The translations under genes and the position numbers were made by a program. From Callipepla californica brunnescens (lineage: Eukaryota; Chordata; Aves; Galliformes; Odontophoridae), in the NCBI GenBank assembly GCA_023055505.1, contig JALIRH010000013.1, positions 1,488,001 through 1,552,000 on the forward strand: a stretch of DNA of 64,000 bases, written 5' to 3'. The notes beneath the pieces are model-generated. The model searched no databases. It was given only the letters and a program-made list of their open reading frames with translations, and was not told the origin of the DNA. Each line of letters opens with the position of its first letter. Position 1 is the stretch's first letter. Positions 12,101 to 23,146 of this stretch are shown here, piece by piece.

Positions 12101-14345
12101 CAGAAGCAGCACACAGCACAAGTGTCAGTGCCTTTCACCAAATCCCACTGAACTTCCATAAGCAGCCAATGACAGCCATCAAGGCACCACACGTGGGCTC
12201 TCCCATTGCTCCCAGTGTCCATCAGTGGACAGGGAGCACAGGATGGCTGCACAGGGCAGCATGGCATGGCCGGGCAGCAGGCTAGGGAGAGCCATCCCCA
12301 ACCCAGAGAGCTTCCTTGGAGATCAGAGCTGGGTTTAGACATGTACAACTGAAGGACTGGAAGAAAGGCTGAGTGGAAAGAACAAACAGAAAAAGGGGAG
12401 ATGTCATGCAGGTGCAGCCAGGAGTCATGGACGGACAGGGGGACAGCAGGCCTCAGCTGAGGGCAATTGTGCCCAGACTCCCAGTGCAGAAAGAGAAGAG
12501 CACAGATATTCCAAGTGCTGGCAATTCAGCTGTCACTCTTGGCTATAATGTACTGCAAGTTACTGTCCCCATCATCCCTTTGCAATCGTACGCTGTGTAA
12601 CATGCCTGTGACGGATCTGCACCTCAACAGAGTTAAGGTCCAACTTGCTTCCTCATGTACAAGGGAAGTCTCAGAAGTCTGAGGCTGAAAGTACCTCATA
12701 ATTTAAATCTCGAGAGCCTTTTTCTAAAGAAGAAAATCGGGAAAATGCTTATGCATTTTCAAAACAAAATGTAAAATTCTGGATGGGTGCCGTAGCTGTG
12801 CGAGTCGTGCTGAGATGGTATTGGGCATAGAACCCTAATTTAAAAGCTGATCTGTGTTCCTGCACCGAAGAGGAGGAGAGCTTTATTTTTTTGGCTCAAG
12901 AAACCTGACACCAGTTAAGACAACACACTTCTTACACAAGGCTGCAGCCGCTAGCAATGGATGCATATTCATATGACAGGATATGCTCGGTAGCCCTGGG
13001 AAACCAAGATTTGAAATCAATAATTTCTAGTAAATCACAAACTGACATTGACAACATCCTAGCCTGGCTGAGTATCTGTGTCATTACAGACACTCTTCTT
13101 TAATAAACAGAACATAGGATGTTACATGCATGGGTTTTGCATTTTCTTGGCAACAGCATAAAAGTACAATTTCTGTGCTTGATCCAAGGGATCTCTGACA
13201 AAAGGAAAGGGGTAACATTTGCTTCCGTGGGTTTTATGGTTTTAAATCTCAGGGCCAATTCTGCCATCAGGTAGTTTATGAATATTCATGTAGATTGTTT
13301 TGAGTTGAGGAATATCTAACTTTGCCATGTATCTGGCATGGAAAGAATAGATGACAGTCATGAAACAGAGAATACTTTAAAATGTAGCACCAGCTCTAGT
13401 GAAGAGAGGACCTTTCTGGGAATGAAAAGGAAAATTAAGGCAGAAAGGTGATCATTTATATCCTGAGGGAAGGAAAATTTTGTGATCCTGTCTTCTAAAA
13501 CAACGAATATAGAACAATTGTTGCGGATTTACATATTTAAAGCAATTGGAGTCTTACATCAAGTATGGACCAGAATCTCCCTTTTTGTTCACTTCATTAG
13601 GAGCAGAGTCAGATCCGTATGTCCCTGATCGCTGCACATGTGTGTGAGCCGTGTGATCTAGCAGTGAGGCAACAGTGAATCTAGAATTATTCCTACTCCC
13701 TTTTTACATTACTGCATCTTTTTGGTGAAGCCTTACTTTCGGATGGGTGCAGGAGTCAAACAGACGTACCCCACAGCACAGGCCCATTGCTAACATGGAA
13801 ACCTGTCAAATGCCACCTGCCCACGTTTGCTTGGCAGACCAGGCAGGCATCGTGGGATGTGTGCACAGGTCAGAGCCTGGGAAATGCCACCAATTAGAAA
13901 AAGTTTTCAATCTACTGTTGCTGTCATATTATTTTCACTTGTATCAGCCTCCATGTCTTTAATGGAAGAATTATCTGAGATTTAGATGGAGATGACAGCG
14001 AGTCCTGTGCAAAGAATATTTTGGCCTTGAAGAATGCACACGGGGTATTTGACATTCACCTAGTACTGCTTGCCAGCCTACATCCTGGTGGTGATCTGCA
14101 CTCTGAGAGCTTTGTCTTTGTATGGCTTGGCAGCAAGCAGAGATGCAAGGAGTCAGAACTCTGCAGAGCTAAACCTGCAGGCCAGAGTTCACTCCAGTGA
14201 AAACAAAAGGCCTGGGTGACATTAGCAGACTTGTGTGTAGCCAAGAAGATCATGGGTAGTGGTCTCGACTTTGGGCTGTCAGTAGGGCTGTGGGATTTTG
14301 CCTCGTGAAAGCAAGTCCCAGCCGTGCCTATGTGCAGACATATCG
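9159..14345. other. No gene seen
   Basis: About 5.2 kb without a supportable gene, RNA gene or clear transposon. Open frames are all about 100 codons or fewer and have no family resemblance. A short phrase near 13253-13280 (AGGGCCAATTCTGCCATCAGGTA) may be a relic of another old amniote repeat but is too short to call. Confidence 0.5.
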
Positions 14346-14432
14346 GTGTGCTTACCTAAGCACTCAGGTAATCCCTTCCATTTCCGAGAGTCATACACAA
14401 TGTTAAGCACATGCTTAAGTGTATTTTTGAGC
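14346..14432. repeat. Second copy of ancient palindromic repeat (likely)
   Basis: The right side carries TTAAGCACATGCTTAA at 14403-14418, an imperfect palindrome, followed by GTG. The left side carries GTGCTTACCTAAGCACTCAGG. The 'AAGCACATGCTTAAGTG' phrase is typical of the same class of old amniote hairpin repeats as the tract near 5.0 kb. This copy is degenerate and has lost the central phrase. Family name not determined. Confidence 0.42.
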
Positions 14433-14996
14433 TACGCAAATAATTGATTTCTGTATTTAAAATATAAGTTCAAAGCAGATTAATGTGGAACAAGCATTTG
14501 GCAAGCCAGCAGACATTAACAGCCCGGCTTCAACCTGTACTTCAGCAGGAGCTGATACCTGATGCTACACAACGTTTTACAAAAGCACAGGGAAATTACC
14601 GACAGTGTTTTCAACTCTTAAGTGATATGCACAGAGATTCTGGTTAAAGCTCTGTCTATTTTCCAAGCAGGAGACAAATTCAGCACTCACTCTGATTTAT
14701 GTAACTTCCTAAACTAGTTCACTGATGTTAGAATGTCAGTCCATCCTTCGCTGATTTCACCCATATGATTTTCCATGGGTATTCATGTAAAAAAATGACC
14801 TACCAAAGGAAAAGTTGCCTTCCTCAGCTGCAGTCTTCTTTCATGTCCAAATCAGTGGACGGTCACAGTGAAACTGCAGTCAGCTGCTCACAAATGAAAG
14901 ATTTTTCCTTGAAGATTCTTGTTCCTCTAAAAGTAATGTTTCTTGGAATCCTGTTTGTTCTGAAACACCCATCTGTGGTAACGATCTCCCCAGTTT
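14433..14996. other. No gene seen
   Basis: AT-rich sequence with no coding signal. A 78-codon frame at 14765-15001 ends in the CR1 fragment and has no recognisable domain. Confidence 0.5.
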
Positions 14997-15160
14997 CATA
15001 GAATCATCACATGGTTTGGTTTGGAGGGGACCTTTAACATCACCTGCTTACAACCCCGTGCTGTAGGCATCCTCCCACTGGAGCAGGTTGCTCACAGCCC
15101 CATCCAGCCTGGCCCTGAATGCTTCCAGAGGGCATCCACAACCCCTCTGGGCAGTTTCAG
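14997..15160 (-). mobile_element. CR1 LINE 3'-end fragment
   Basis: Begins with CATAGAATCATCACATGGTTTGG and continues with the familiar antisense CR1 3' tail: GAGGGGACCTTTAACATCA, CCTCCCACTGGAGCAGGTTGCTCA, CAGCCCCATCCAGCCTGGCCCTGAA, then CATCCACAACCCCTCTGGGCA. The ATTCTATG-type 3' terminus lies at the left edge, so the element is on the - strand. It is truncated at its 5' end (about 165 bases survive), as is usual for CR1. It is better preserved than the 2-4 kb element, hence younger. Confidence 0.88.
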
Positions 15161-15405
15161 TAAGTGACTTTTGAAAATCATAGCCAGCAGTAAATTACTC
15201 TTTTAGGTATACCTTTCATCTGATGCAGGATGGGAGTTCTTGTGTTCTCGTTTGTGTGGTACAGACTTAGGATTGTGCCAGCTTGTATTCTTTGTTCCTT
15301 GAAAGCAAACACAGTTGGCTGTGTGTATTTTTTTCTTCCTTATCACCCTGCTTATGTTCAGCCTAATAATTATCTTTGCTCTGGGATGGAGGAGATCTAA
15401 TTCAT

Positions 15406-15490
15406 ACATAGAATCATAGAACCTTGGAATCTCCTGAGTTGGCACAGGATCACTGAGTCCATCTCCTGACTCCACACAGCACCACCCCAA
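15406..15490 (-). mobile_element. Very short CR1 3'-end fragment
   Basis: Starts ACATAGAATCATAGAACCTTGGAAT and continues CTGAGTTGG, GGATCACTGAGTCCA, CTCCTGACTCCACACAGCACCACC. This is the antisense CR1 3'-end text of another subfamily from that of the 15.0 kb fragment. About 85 bases remain. Same orientation as the neighbouring fragment, about 245 bases away. Confidence 0.8.
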
Positions 15491-17640
15491 CTCTTCCCTT
15501 TGAATTTAGCTGTGTATTTGTCTTGCAGCTCATGCAGTTTCACTCCCCAGGAGCTTTACTTTGAGTTTTAGCACCCAGTAAACATACACTCAAAGTGTAT
15601 CTCAGACAAAGCCATTGATTTTACTCCATTTCAGGTCAAAAACATGCAAGTAGCAAGCATTACATGATTTCCATCCATCTGCTTTTCAATCACTGAGAAA
15701 TTCATGAATCCTTGAGTGGATCTGTGGCCAACCCTTGCACTGCTCAGTTGCTGTTCCCTTTGGTGTACAAGAGGAGCAGTGGGGCAGCCCCTGCCTGCTG
15801 GAACTGCGTCTCATAGTCTGCCAATTAACAGCTCTCGTCAGGTAGGTTAATAGACCATTTGTCCAAAACCTGTGGAATACTGGACAAGGACTGGTCCCAT
15901 GTGTATGCTTCAGGAAAGACCGTTCAGCACACACCTCCCATCAGGGTTAGTCTCCAGGTGTATTTCACAGCTCTCAGGCTCTGGCTTTTGAGTGAGGCAT
16001 CTCAGCTGGGAAAGAAATGACCCTAGTTCTATGAAATGAACAAAGCGAATGATGCTCTTCCGTTGAGTATTAAAGCAGCAGGCTGAGGAAAGGCCCCGTG
16101 TCAATTCCATTCCCACCCAAGGATTCAGGGACTCAAATCACCTCCCACCTTCCCAGGGAGGGCACAGCCACCGTCTGACAAGCAGATCCCCTGGGCAGCT
16201 GAATTAAGACAGCAACATGGTGCGTGAGGCACAGGACAGGTTCCCACAGCTGTGTGACCCCGCTCGCGTCACTTCCTTCTGGGGAAGCCCTTTGGCCTAG
16301 CTTTATGAGGTGAACCATACAAATTACAGTCCTTACGACTTCTGCTGCATGTCAGGAACTTCAGGTGACTGGGAAGAGTCATGAGTGACGTGGTTTTCCA
16401 AAGCTTCCAGACAGAGTGTGGGAGCAGGTGTTGCACGGCAGCATGGCACGGACCTGCCATGCATTCGTCCTCTGCACGCAGGGTGCTCGGTGAGCCCAGC
16501 CTACCCTGCCAGCAAACACGGGAATCCTGGCACCCGCACCTCCCGAACGTGAGCTAGAGGTGTGAGCAAAGGTGTAAGCAGATCTATCCCTGCTGCTGAA
16601 CTGATACTGCTGATCTTAGTTAGCTCAGGGCTGCTACTAAACGTGCATGGATGGGCTTGGTCTATGAGCCAAGTGCAAGTCGAAGATCAGTGTTGTACAG
16701 AAATCTGTCAGGAAAGTGTTCTGGCTCCAAGGTTATGCATTTGGGCGTAGTCATCAGGTTTTATTAAGACAAGTTCTTAACTTTGTAAAGCATAATTTGC
16801 TGCTAGCTCTGTCTCATGGCTGGTACAAATCACCATTTCATTAGCTGGGGTGTGACATCTCCCACCTCTCACCCGCTGTCACTGTACCAGGACAGGGCTT
16901 CCAGCTCCTCCAGGACAGGGGGACCGGAGGGGCAGATTTAGGAAGGTAATGAAATGATGCCAGTATATGCCATTATTTGGGGACCCAGCTGCCCTCCTCG
17001 TTGCCTGCAGTTTGCTCATCCCAGAGAGGTGCAGGTGGGCTCCCAGCTTGCAGCTGGTGGTCCGTCAGAGCCAACAGACCAAAGCTGCAGTGGGGACGGG
17101 TGCGTTTGCAGGCAGAGAGGTGCACGCTTTTACGGCAGCTCTGCATTTGGATTCGTACCTGTCTTCAGAAATATGCACACAGCACAAAGCAGGGAAATGA
17201 AACAACTCCGCTGCTTCCTTCTTGCTAACCTGGGTTCACCTGTGTGCGAGCCGAGCTTAACCCTTCTGTGACTGTTCAGAGTGCAGAATATTGCATAGCT
17301 GTGGCATGAAGACAGGAGATGACACCTTTGCTCTTTGTGCCCGCGGCATCTTTTCAGTGATTTGTACACTTTAATTATTTATTTGTTTATTTTTGGGGGG
17401 AGAAGAGGAATTCAATCCTTGGCAGTTTTCCGGAGCTAGCCCACTTCTGCACACGATGAAACCGACGCTTTGCAAAGTAGGTTCTAAAGATGCTCAGCGT
17501 CATTTTGCGTGTTAAAATGCTGTCCACGGGCTGCGGGATTTTTGCCTTTATGTACGGGAAGAAGAAATTTCCTGGGCTCTTTTGAGGTTTCCAGCTCCTG
17601 AAGAGAGGAAAGTGCTGCTTCCCCTTTAAGCCCGGAGCGG
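15491..17640. other. No gene seen; left flank of CpG island
   Basis: No supportable exon. CpG content begins to rise in the last few hundred bases. A TTTAAG element at 17625-17630 sits in a C-rich setting and could be a weak TATA-like site for a start just downstream, but this is only a possibility. Confidence 0.45.
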
Positions 17641-17677
17641 TGTGTGTGTGAGAGTGTGTGTGAGTGCGCGTGTGTCT
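17641..17677. repeat. Interrupted (TG)n microsatellite
   Basis: TG repeats interrupted by AGAG, GAG and GCGCG, at the left shoulder of the CpG island. Alternating purine-pyrimidine sequence next to a promoter-like region can adopt Z-DNA, but no function is shown. Confidence 0.75.
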
Positions 17678-17828
17678 CCTCCTCTTTGAGTGACACAGCA
17701 CTTAGATATGCCTATCAGTAACTTAAACCCCACAAACTCCACCTTCTAAGTGAGGAAGCTGTGGGTTGATGGAAATGTAGCGAGCAGATTGAGACAGACA
17801 GTGAATCATTAGCAAACTGCATCGCCAG

Positions 17829-17996
17829 GATGAACTTGTCTGGAACCTAAAAGGAGAAAACAGTCTCCGAGTCCTCCGCGGTGCCGGGCTTTGCTAAATA
17901 CAGCCAAAGTGGATCTAAAAGCTGGTTGATCCCCACTCCAAGATGCTGCTGGTTTCCCAGCGGGTAGAAGCACCACGCATGGAGCCGCATATTCCG
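17829..17996 (+). other. Candidate 5' exon with first coding segment (inferred)
   Basis: At the left edge of the CpG island an ATG at 17943 sits in a good Kozak setting (A at -3). It opens 18 codons (starting MLLVSQRVEA, ending PHIP) that run exactly in phase 0 into a strong donor, CCG|GTAAGC, with GT at 17997. The MAMLD1 exon downstream also begins in phase 0, so the two could be joined without a frame break. A short upstream frame of six codons starts at ATG 17829. The transcription start is not determined, so the left edge given is only the first upstream ATG. I cannot show similarity of these 18 residues to any MAMLD1 N-terminus. The call is positional inference, and the exon may be wholly non-coding. 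Confidence 0.28.
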
Positions 17997-19171
17997 GTAA
18001 GCAGCGTCCGAAAGCGATACCGCCGGGGAAGTCGGAGTTGCGCCGAAGGAGCCGGGCACCCCGCGGGCCGAGCCGGGCAGGGAAAGTTTTCGGGGCCGCT
18101 CCGGGGCAGTTCCCGGCGGCGGAGCGGAGCCCGAGAACTTGGCCGAGGGTACCGCCGCGCTCCGCGGGAGCTGCGGGGCCCGGGGCCGGGACGTGCCGGC
18201 GGGTGGGGGGCCGTGGGGGCCGTGTCACCGCCCGCGGGCCGGGGCAGTGCTGGGGCCGCAGCTCGCGGCAGCGCCGCGTTGAACGCCGGCGGCTCGCCTG
18301 CACGGCCGGCCGGGGGATCCTCATTTAAAGTCAGAGCGGACACGGGAGGGTGAAGCCGTCACCGCACGGGGACTCCTCCTGGAAGGTGTCACGCGAAGGG
18401 TGAAGCGCCCGGTGCTGGGCTGCGGTTTTGTTGTATTTTGTGTGTTTTTTTTTTTTGTTTTTTTTTTAAAGAACTCCCGGTATTTGCGTTAGCGGTGGCG
18501 CGCCCGCTTCTTTTCGGAGCCCGCAGCGCGTTACACCGGCGGCACTCGGAACAAAAGGCGCAGCGGAGCCCCGCAGCCTCGGGGCTCTCCCGAACGGAGC
18601 GCGGCCGCGGGGACAGCCCCGGGTGCGGGACGCGGCGCGTGCTGCTCTCCCCGGGACCGTTCCCGTGCGGAGACCCAACGGCGTGCGGCCGCCCCGCAAC
18701 TCCGGCTGCGGCGGGTCCTCATCCCGCGGCGGAGAGCGCGGCCGGGAGCTCCCGCAGGGCGCCCGAGGCGCTGCCCGGCCCGGCCCGGCGGCACGGAGCC
18801 GGCTGCCGCTCCGCCCCTGCGCGACTCGGGCCTCGGCTCGGCGGGGCCGGGGCACGGCGGCTTTGTTCGGCCGCTGCCGGCGGGGGCTGTCACGGGGCGA
18901 CGCGCCGGGGCCCCGCGCGGAGCGGCCGTTCGGCGGAGGACAGCGCTTCGCGTTCCTCGCAGGCTTCCCCCGCCGCCTCCCCGGAACAAAGCACGCCGGG
19001 GCCGCTTTTGTTTCCCGGGGGCCGGCGGCGGAGCCCCGCCGTGGGCAGGGAGCGGCGGCGGGGGCGCCGCGGAGCCGCCCGCCCGGAGCTGCCCCGGCGG
19101 CCGCGTGATGGCCGCGCCGCGCCCCGTCGGAAGGCGGCGGAGCCCCGGGCGGAGCGCCACGAGGCGGTCCC

Positions 19172-19188
19172 GGGGGGGGGGGGGGGGG
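19172..19188. repeat. Poly-G tract (G17) in CpG island
   Basis: Seventeen consecutive G followed by AAGGGGTGGGAGGAGGGGGCGGG, so at least four further G-runs lie within about 40 bases. This is a strong candidate for G-quadruplex formation in a promoter region. Assembly length may be inexact. Confidence 0.85.
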
Positions 19189-19310
19189 AAGGGGTGGGAG
19201 GAGGGGGCGGGAATGACCTCCGCCGGCCCTCCCCTGCCCGCGCCGCTCGGCTCCACTCAGAGCCACGAGCGGTCGTCCCGCGGTTCCCCGCCGCTGAGGC
19301 GTAGCAGCCC

Positions 19311-19322
19311 CGTTATATAACG
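19311..19322. promoter_or_regulatory. Palindromic TATA-like element
   Basis: CGTTATATAACG is a perfect 12-base palindrome within the CpG island. It contains TATATAA in both orientations, so it could place a start site about 25-30 bases away on either strand. It stands out because the surrounding sequence is almost all G and C. No initiator motif is obvious. Use as a TATA box is inference. Confidence 0.3.
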
Positions 19323-20055
19323 CGAGTGTTCCCCCGCTCGGCCCTGTAATCCCCGGTAATGCCGAACGGCCGGGGGCTGCCCCTCCCGGTGCGTCCCTTC
19401 CCCTCCTCCCCCATCCCACGGGGCGAGCTGCCGGGGAAATAAAGCCGCCGACGTGAGGCTACGCCATATGGTGCCTCCGGTGGGGGGCAGCCGGGACGGC
19501 CTCGGACCTGCCACCCCCCCCCCCTCCCCGCCCCGCTCGGCCCCCCCGCCCCCCATCCGCGTTACCGGGTGCTGCCGGCGGGCGGGAGCAGCGCGAGGAA
19601 GTTGCACGCTGACGCCCAAAAAAGCAACGATCTGCTCCTGGCACTGACCATTTTCAGTTCTCTCTCGCTGCCATATGTTTGGAGAGGGGGAAGAAAAGAG
19701 AGAAAAAAAAAAAAAAAGCAATTTGGGAAAGATGCTCTCAGCTTGGAGGGAGGAGGTGGGCTGGGGGAGCGCGATACGAGGAAATTCCATGTTAGGAAAG
19801 CATTAGCAAGGGGTGACTTCTAATGTTTTCCTGCCACTGACGTTGACAGTGACACACATGTGTGGGCTGAAATTGGAACGTCACTGAGTTTTTAAACTGA
19901 ACCAGGAAATAGTCTGTTGCTCAGGGATAGAAAACAAATAGTGTGCATTGTAAGGCAGGTAACAGGCGCTCCTCTCCAGCGGGTGAAAAGCTGCTTAGTG
20001 CTTAGAACCGAGCAGCCCCCATGGAACTTAGCTGCTTCTTTTCAGAGATTTTGTC

Positions 20056-20082
20056 TTTTTTTTTTTTTTTTTTTTTTTTTTT
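20056..20082. repeat. Poly-T tract (T27)
   Basis: Twenty-seven consecutive T just right of the CpG island. Read on the - strand it is A27, but no processed pseudogene or SINE body is recognisable beside it, so it is taken as a simple homopolymer. Confidence 0.9.
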
Positions 20083-21113
20083 GACTCGAGGTTTCCTGCC
20101 TGTATTTTTAATCCTTTCAACTTAAACTTCACAATCGGAAAAGCAAATATTGACAGGGCTCCGCTTGTAGTCCCTTGTAACTGTGTGGTTTGAACCTGCA
20201 AAGACTCCTGGATTTTTTTTAAAGCTAGAGTAGTTGTTAAAGGATTTGGGGGGAGATTAGTAGTTACAGGAGGCAGTTGTATATATTGACTCTCCTGTGT
20301 GGCCTCCTGCTCCACAGGTGGAAATGCTTTGTGAATACGGTGTGCCAGTGAACTGAATGTTAATTTTCGCACCAGTCTCATTACCATCATTATAACGTGG
20401 TATCTTGAGAGGTTTTAAATGGGATTAGGGAGCTGTTGTGCCAGGTGCCTTCGGAACGGATGCGAGATTGACTATGAGGGCTCCCAACCCAGTTGCCAGC
20501 CAGCATCGCTGCCCCGCTGTGCTGGGCAGAGCAACCCAAGGCTGGGGATAGCAGCAAGGGGGGGTCCCCCAGCCACCCTGCAGGTGGAATGCACCGCAGC
20601 TCACTGGTTCCCGGTCATTTTAATCAGTACATGTGCTATTGTGCTTGCTGCTTCCATGAAAGTCGCTTTAAAATAACTTTTATGAGCATGTGGCCGTGGG
20701 AAGGTGAAGTGAATCTTGCAAAACTCGTAACAAATGGACTTGCCTAAACTGGGGGTGGAAGAGTAGAAGGTTGTCAGAGCCCTTAGCTAGGAGGGAAGGC
20801 AGGATCCCCGGCTTTCATTGTTCCCTTGTGCCGGCTGTTTCTGAGTTGTCAGCGTTTTTCAGCGTTTAGGAGAAGGTGATTATAAGTTACGATTCACTGA
20901 TAATTGGTGTGGTCTCCAAATAAAGATAGCTAAATCAGTTTAAACGATGCTGGCGCCTCTCCAAGGAGCCCTCTTTGTATCTGACACGTTTGCCATTCAC
21001 TTCTTTAAGGAACAATTAATACTGTACACTGCTATTTTTTCCTCTATGGGGAGAGCACTAGTGTAAGTCACTATGAAAGCTTTCTACCCAATATTCCAGT
21101 TTGATTTGCTATT

Positions 21114-21132
21114 AAAAAAAAAAAAAAAAAAA
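21114..21132. repeat. Poly-A tract (A19)
   Basis: Nineteen consecutive A on the + strand, preceded by GCTATT. No retroposed gene or SINE body is seen to its left. Confidence 0.85.
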
Positions 21133-23116
21133 GTATTTCAAAGCAAAGGAAGCCGAAGACACGCCAAGGCTTTGCGTTGAACTGTTTTATATCAATATTG
21201 ATTTTTTTAAGGGAGTTTGTGTTATAAAGAGGGAGCTTTTATCCCCCTGAGCTCTTTGGCAATTATCTTCCTGCCATAAATGTTGATACGCACATAATGG
21301 ATGTAACTAAAAAATCTCCTTATCCCAGCAGAAAAGGCTGACTGTTTGTTGGAGCAGAGAGAATGCTGAGAGTGTGAATAGACAAACCCATATGTCGCTG
21401 GTGAGAGAGATAAATGATGGACGAACGGGAGTTGGTTACTATGGATCAGCACAATAAACCAATTCCCATCATACACCTCTCTTAATAATATACCAGTTTC
21501 AGTGCCATTGACGGGTAACCTAGGTAGCACCAGTCAACTGTAAGTTTTTCAACTGTTCTTTTATACAGCTCAGAGCAGGGTTGGGACTACTCTGATTTTT
21601 TTCAGATGCGTGCAGTACTTCCGTACTCATAACAAGTCGTGTTTTCTTCCATCCCTAAAAGGGGTTGGCTCAGAAAGGTAATTGCTTAAAAATATGTAAA
21701 TAAAGTGTTTAGGTATTTAGTAGTGCCGTCACCAGCATCGTTTCTGGTTGTGTGGGACTTTGGAAGATATGGGAATGTTGTTTTGCTTCAAGTGAAAATA
21801 GCAAAAGCACTTTTATTAAGAAGATGCACACACCTGCGGGATAGGCAGTGATCAGTAAGACGGTTTTGACTTCCCGTGACCCACTTCAGGGCTGCCAGCA
21901 GCTCAAGGGAAACTTTGCAGAGCTCTGTGTGCCGCCATCACGGCCTCCTTCCCGCGATCTTTATTATTATTGCTAGCACTCTGCACAGAATTGACGTCTT
22001 TTATCAGTTAAAGGTTTCACTTTATGTCCTCCTCTTCTGCTGTCTTTCATTGCAGTTTGCTGTGGCCTGGGCTGCTAGCTCTGTTCAACGTGAAAATAAT
22101 CTCAGTGACAGCGTAAGCGGGGCCCCGTGGCTCCATCACCTCCCTGGTACCAGTTGTGCGACATGGAGTGATGCAATCAGAGAGGGGATAAGTAGCAAAT
22201 GCAAATGTGCTATGAAGAGTCTTAATTCCTCTTGGGAAGCCTCCTCACTGATAGTAATTTTCTTGTTTTAAATGGAAGAAAATGTGTCGCTAAGTGGTTA
22301 CTTGCCTTCAAGAGGCAAATACTCATTTTGTGCACGTTTACGTGCCGAGTCCCAGAAGCTGCTGGCGGAGGTTCACTTTGTGCACAGCTTGGATGCTCCA
22401 GGAGGACAGGGGACAGTGCTGCTTCTGCCGGGGACCAGCCCAGCACAGTAGAACGTACCATTGGGTGACGCTCAGATTTGATCCTGGCATTAAGGACTTA
22501 AGCATCAGGCCCTTAAATAGGGAAGTGGGGTTGTTTTGTGCCCCCCACCCTGCTCAGTCTCGCCTATTGAAGGATATAGAAATGGAGCAGGGTGAGGGAA
22601 GGTGCCAATGCAAGCTGCATTTATAGCACATCAGTGCAATGCCAGGGCCTGCCCTGGTGGCTAGTGGTGTGCCCAGGTGAGGGACGTGGGGTGTGGGCCC
22701 ATTCCTCCCAGTGCTGCTGCTGTAGGGCCATTGGGCATCGGTGCATGCTGACCTGGTTCAGGACCACCACTCCAGCAGGCTGTGAGGTGCCAGGCTGGCT
22801 GGAATTGCTCCTTGCAGGTAGGTGGCTCTGCTGGGGAGGGAGAAACCGTAATTCATCAATGTGCCCTGTCCAAGGGCAGGCGTTGCTTTGTGACTTGTTG
22901 AAATTCACTTCACTTTCCCCTGAAAGGGACTTGGCAGTGTTATTGATAAAGAAGTGTTACATAAGCACCCCATCAGGCATGTCCTAATTCGTTAATAATT
23001 GATGATCTGGGTAGTACAGAAATACCAGCATTGTTAATGCACTCCCACACTGATCTGCAATCTCAGCCAGCCCCATGTTTTGCTTTTCTAAGTGTTTTCT
23101 TTATTTTCTTCTGGTG

Positions 23117-23146
23117 TTTTTTTTTTTGTTTTGTTTTTTTTTTTTT
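23117..23146. repeat. T-rich tract
   Basis: T runs broken by single G bases, ending in GGCAG. It looks like a pyrimidine tract followed by AG. As an acceptor it would lead into a frame with no recognisable product, so it is recorded only as low-complexity sequence. Confidence 0.6.

Larger units (their letters stand above)
17860..19640. promoter_or_regulatory. CpG island; candidate MAMLD1 promoter
   Basis: About 1.8 kb of very GC-rich, CpG-dense sequence, the only such tract in the window, set in AT-rich DNA. It contains many GC-box-like sites (for example GGGGCGG at 19204-19210, continuing into an E2F-like GGCGGGAA), long G and C runs, and a TATATAA at 19314-19320. Because stop codons are AT-rich, it also holds long overlapping open frames on both strands (18438-19304 + and 18466-19419 -). 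I regard those as composition artefacts. Unmethylated islands of this kind usually mark promoters. MAMLD1, whose large exon lies about 42 kb to the right on the + strand, is the only gene I can see, so it is the likeliest owner. A divergent - strand transcript is also possible. Confidence 0.7.

Noticed and set aside
13253..13280. Phrase AGGGCCAATTCTGCCATCAGGTA as another old amniote repeat
   Set aside because: Too short to separate from chance without a library search.
18466..19419. Long open frames on both strands of the CpG island (up to 317 codons)
   Set aside because: Stop codons are depleted by the high GC content. The frames overlap in several phases and both strands, are rich in Arg/Ala/Gly/Pro, and show no domain. 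They are composition artefacts.
20056..20400. Poly-T as the tail of a - strand processed pseudogene
   Set aside because: The adjoining - strand frame has no resemblance to any known gene and no target-site duplication is visible.
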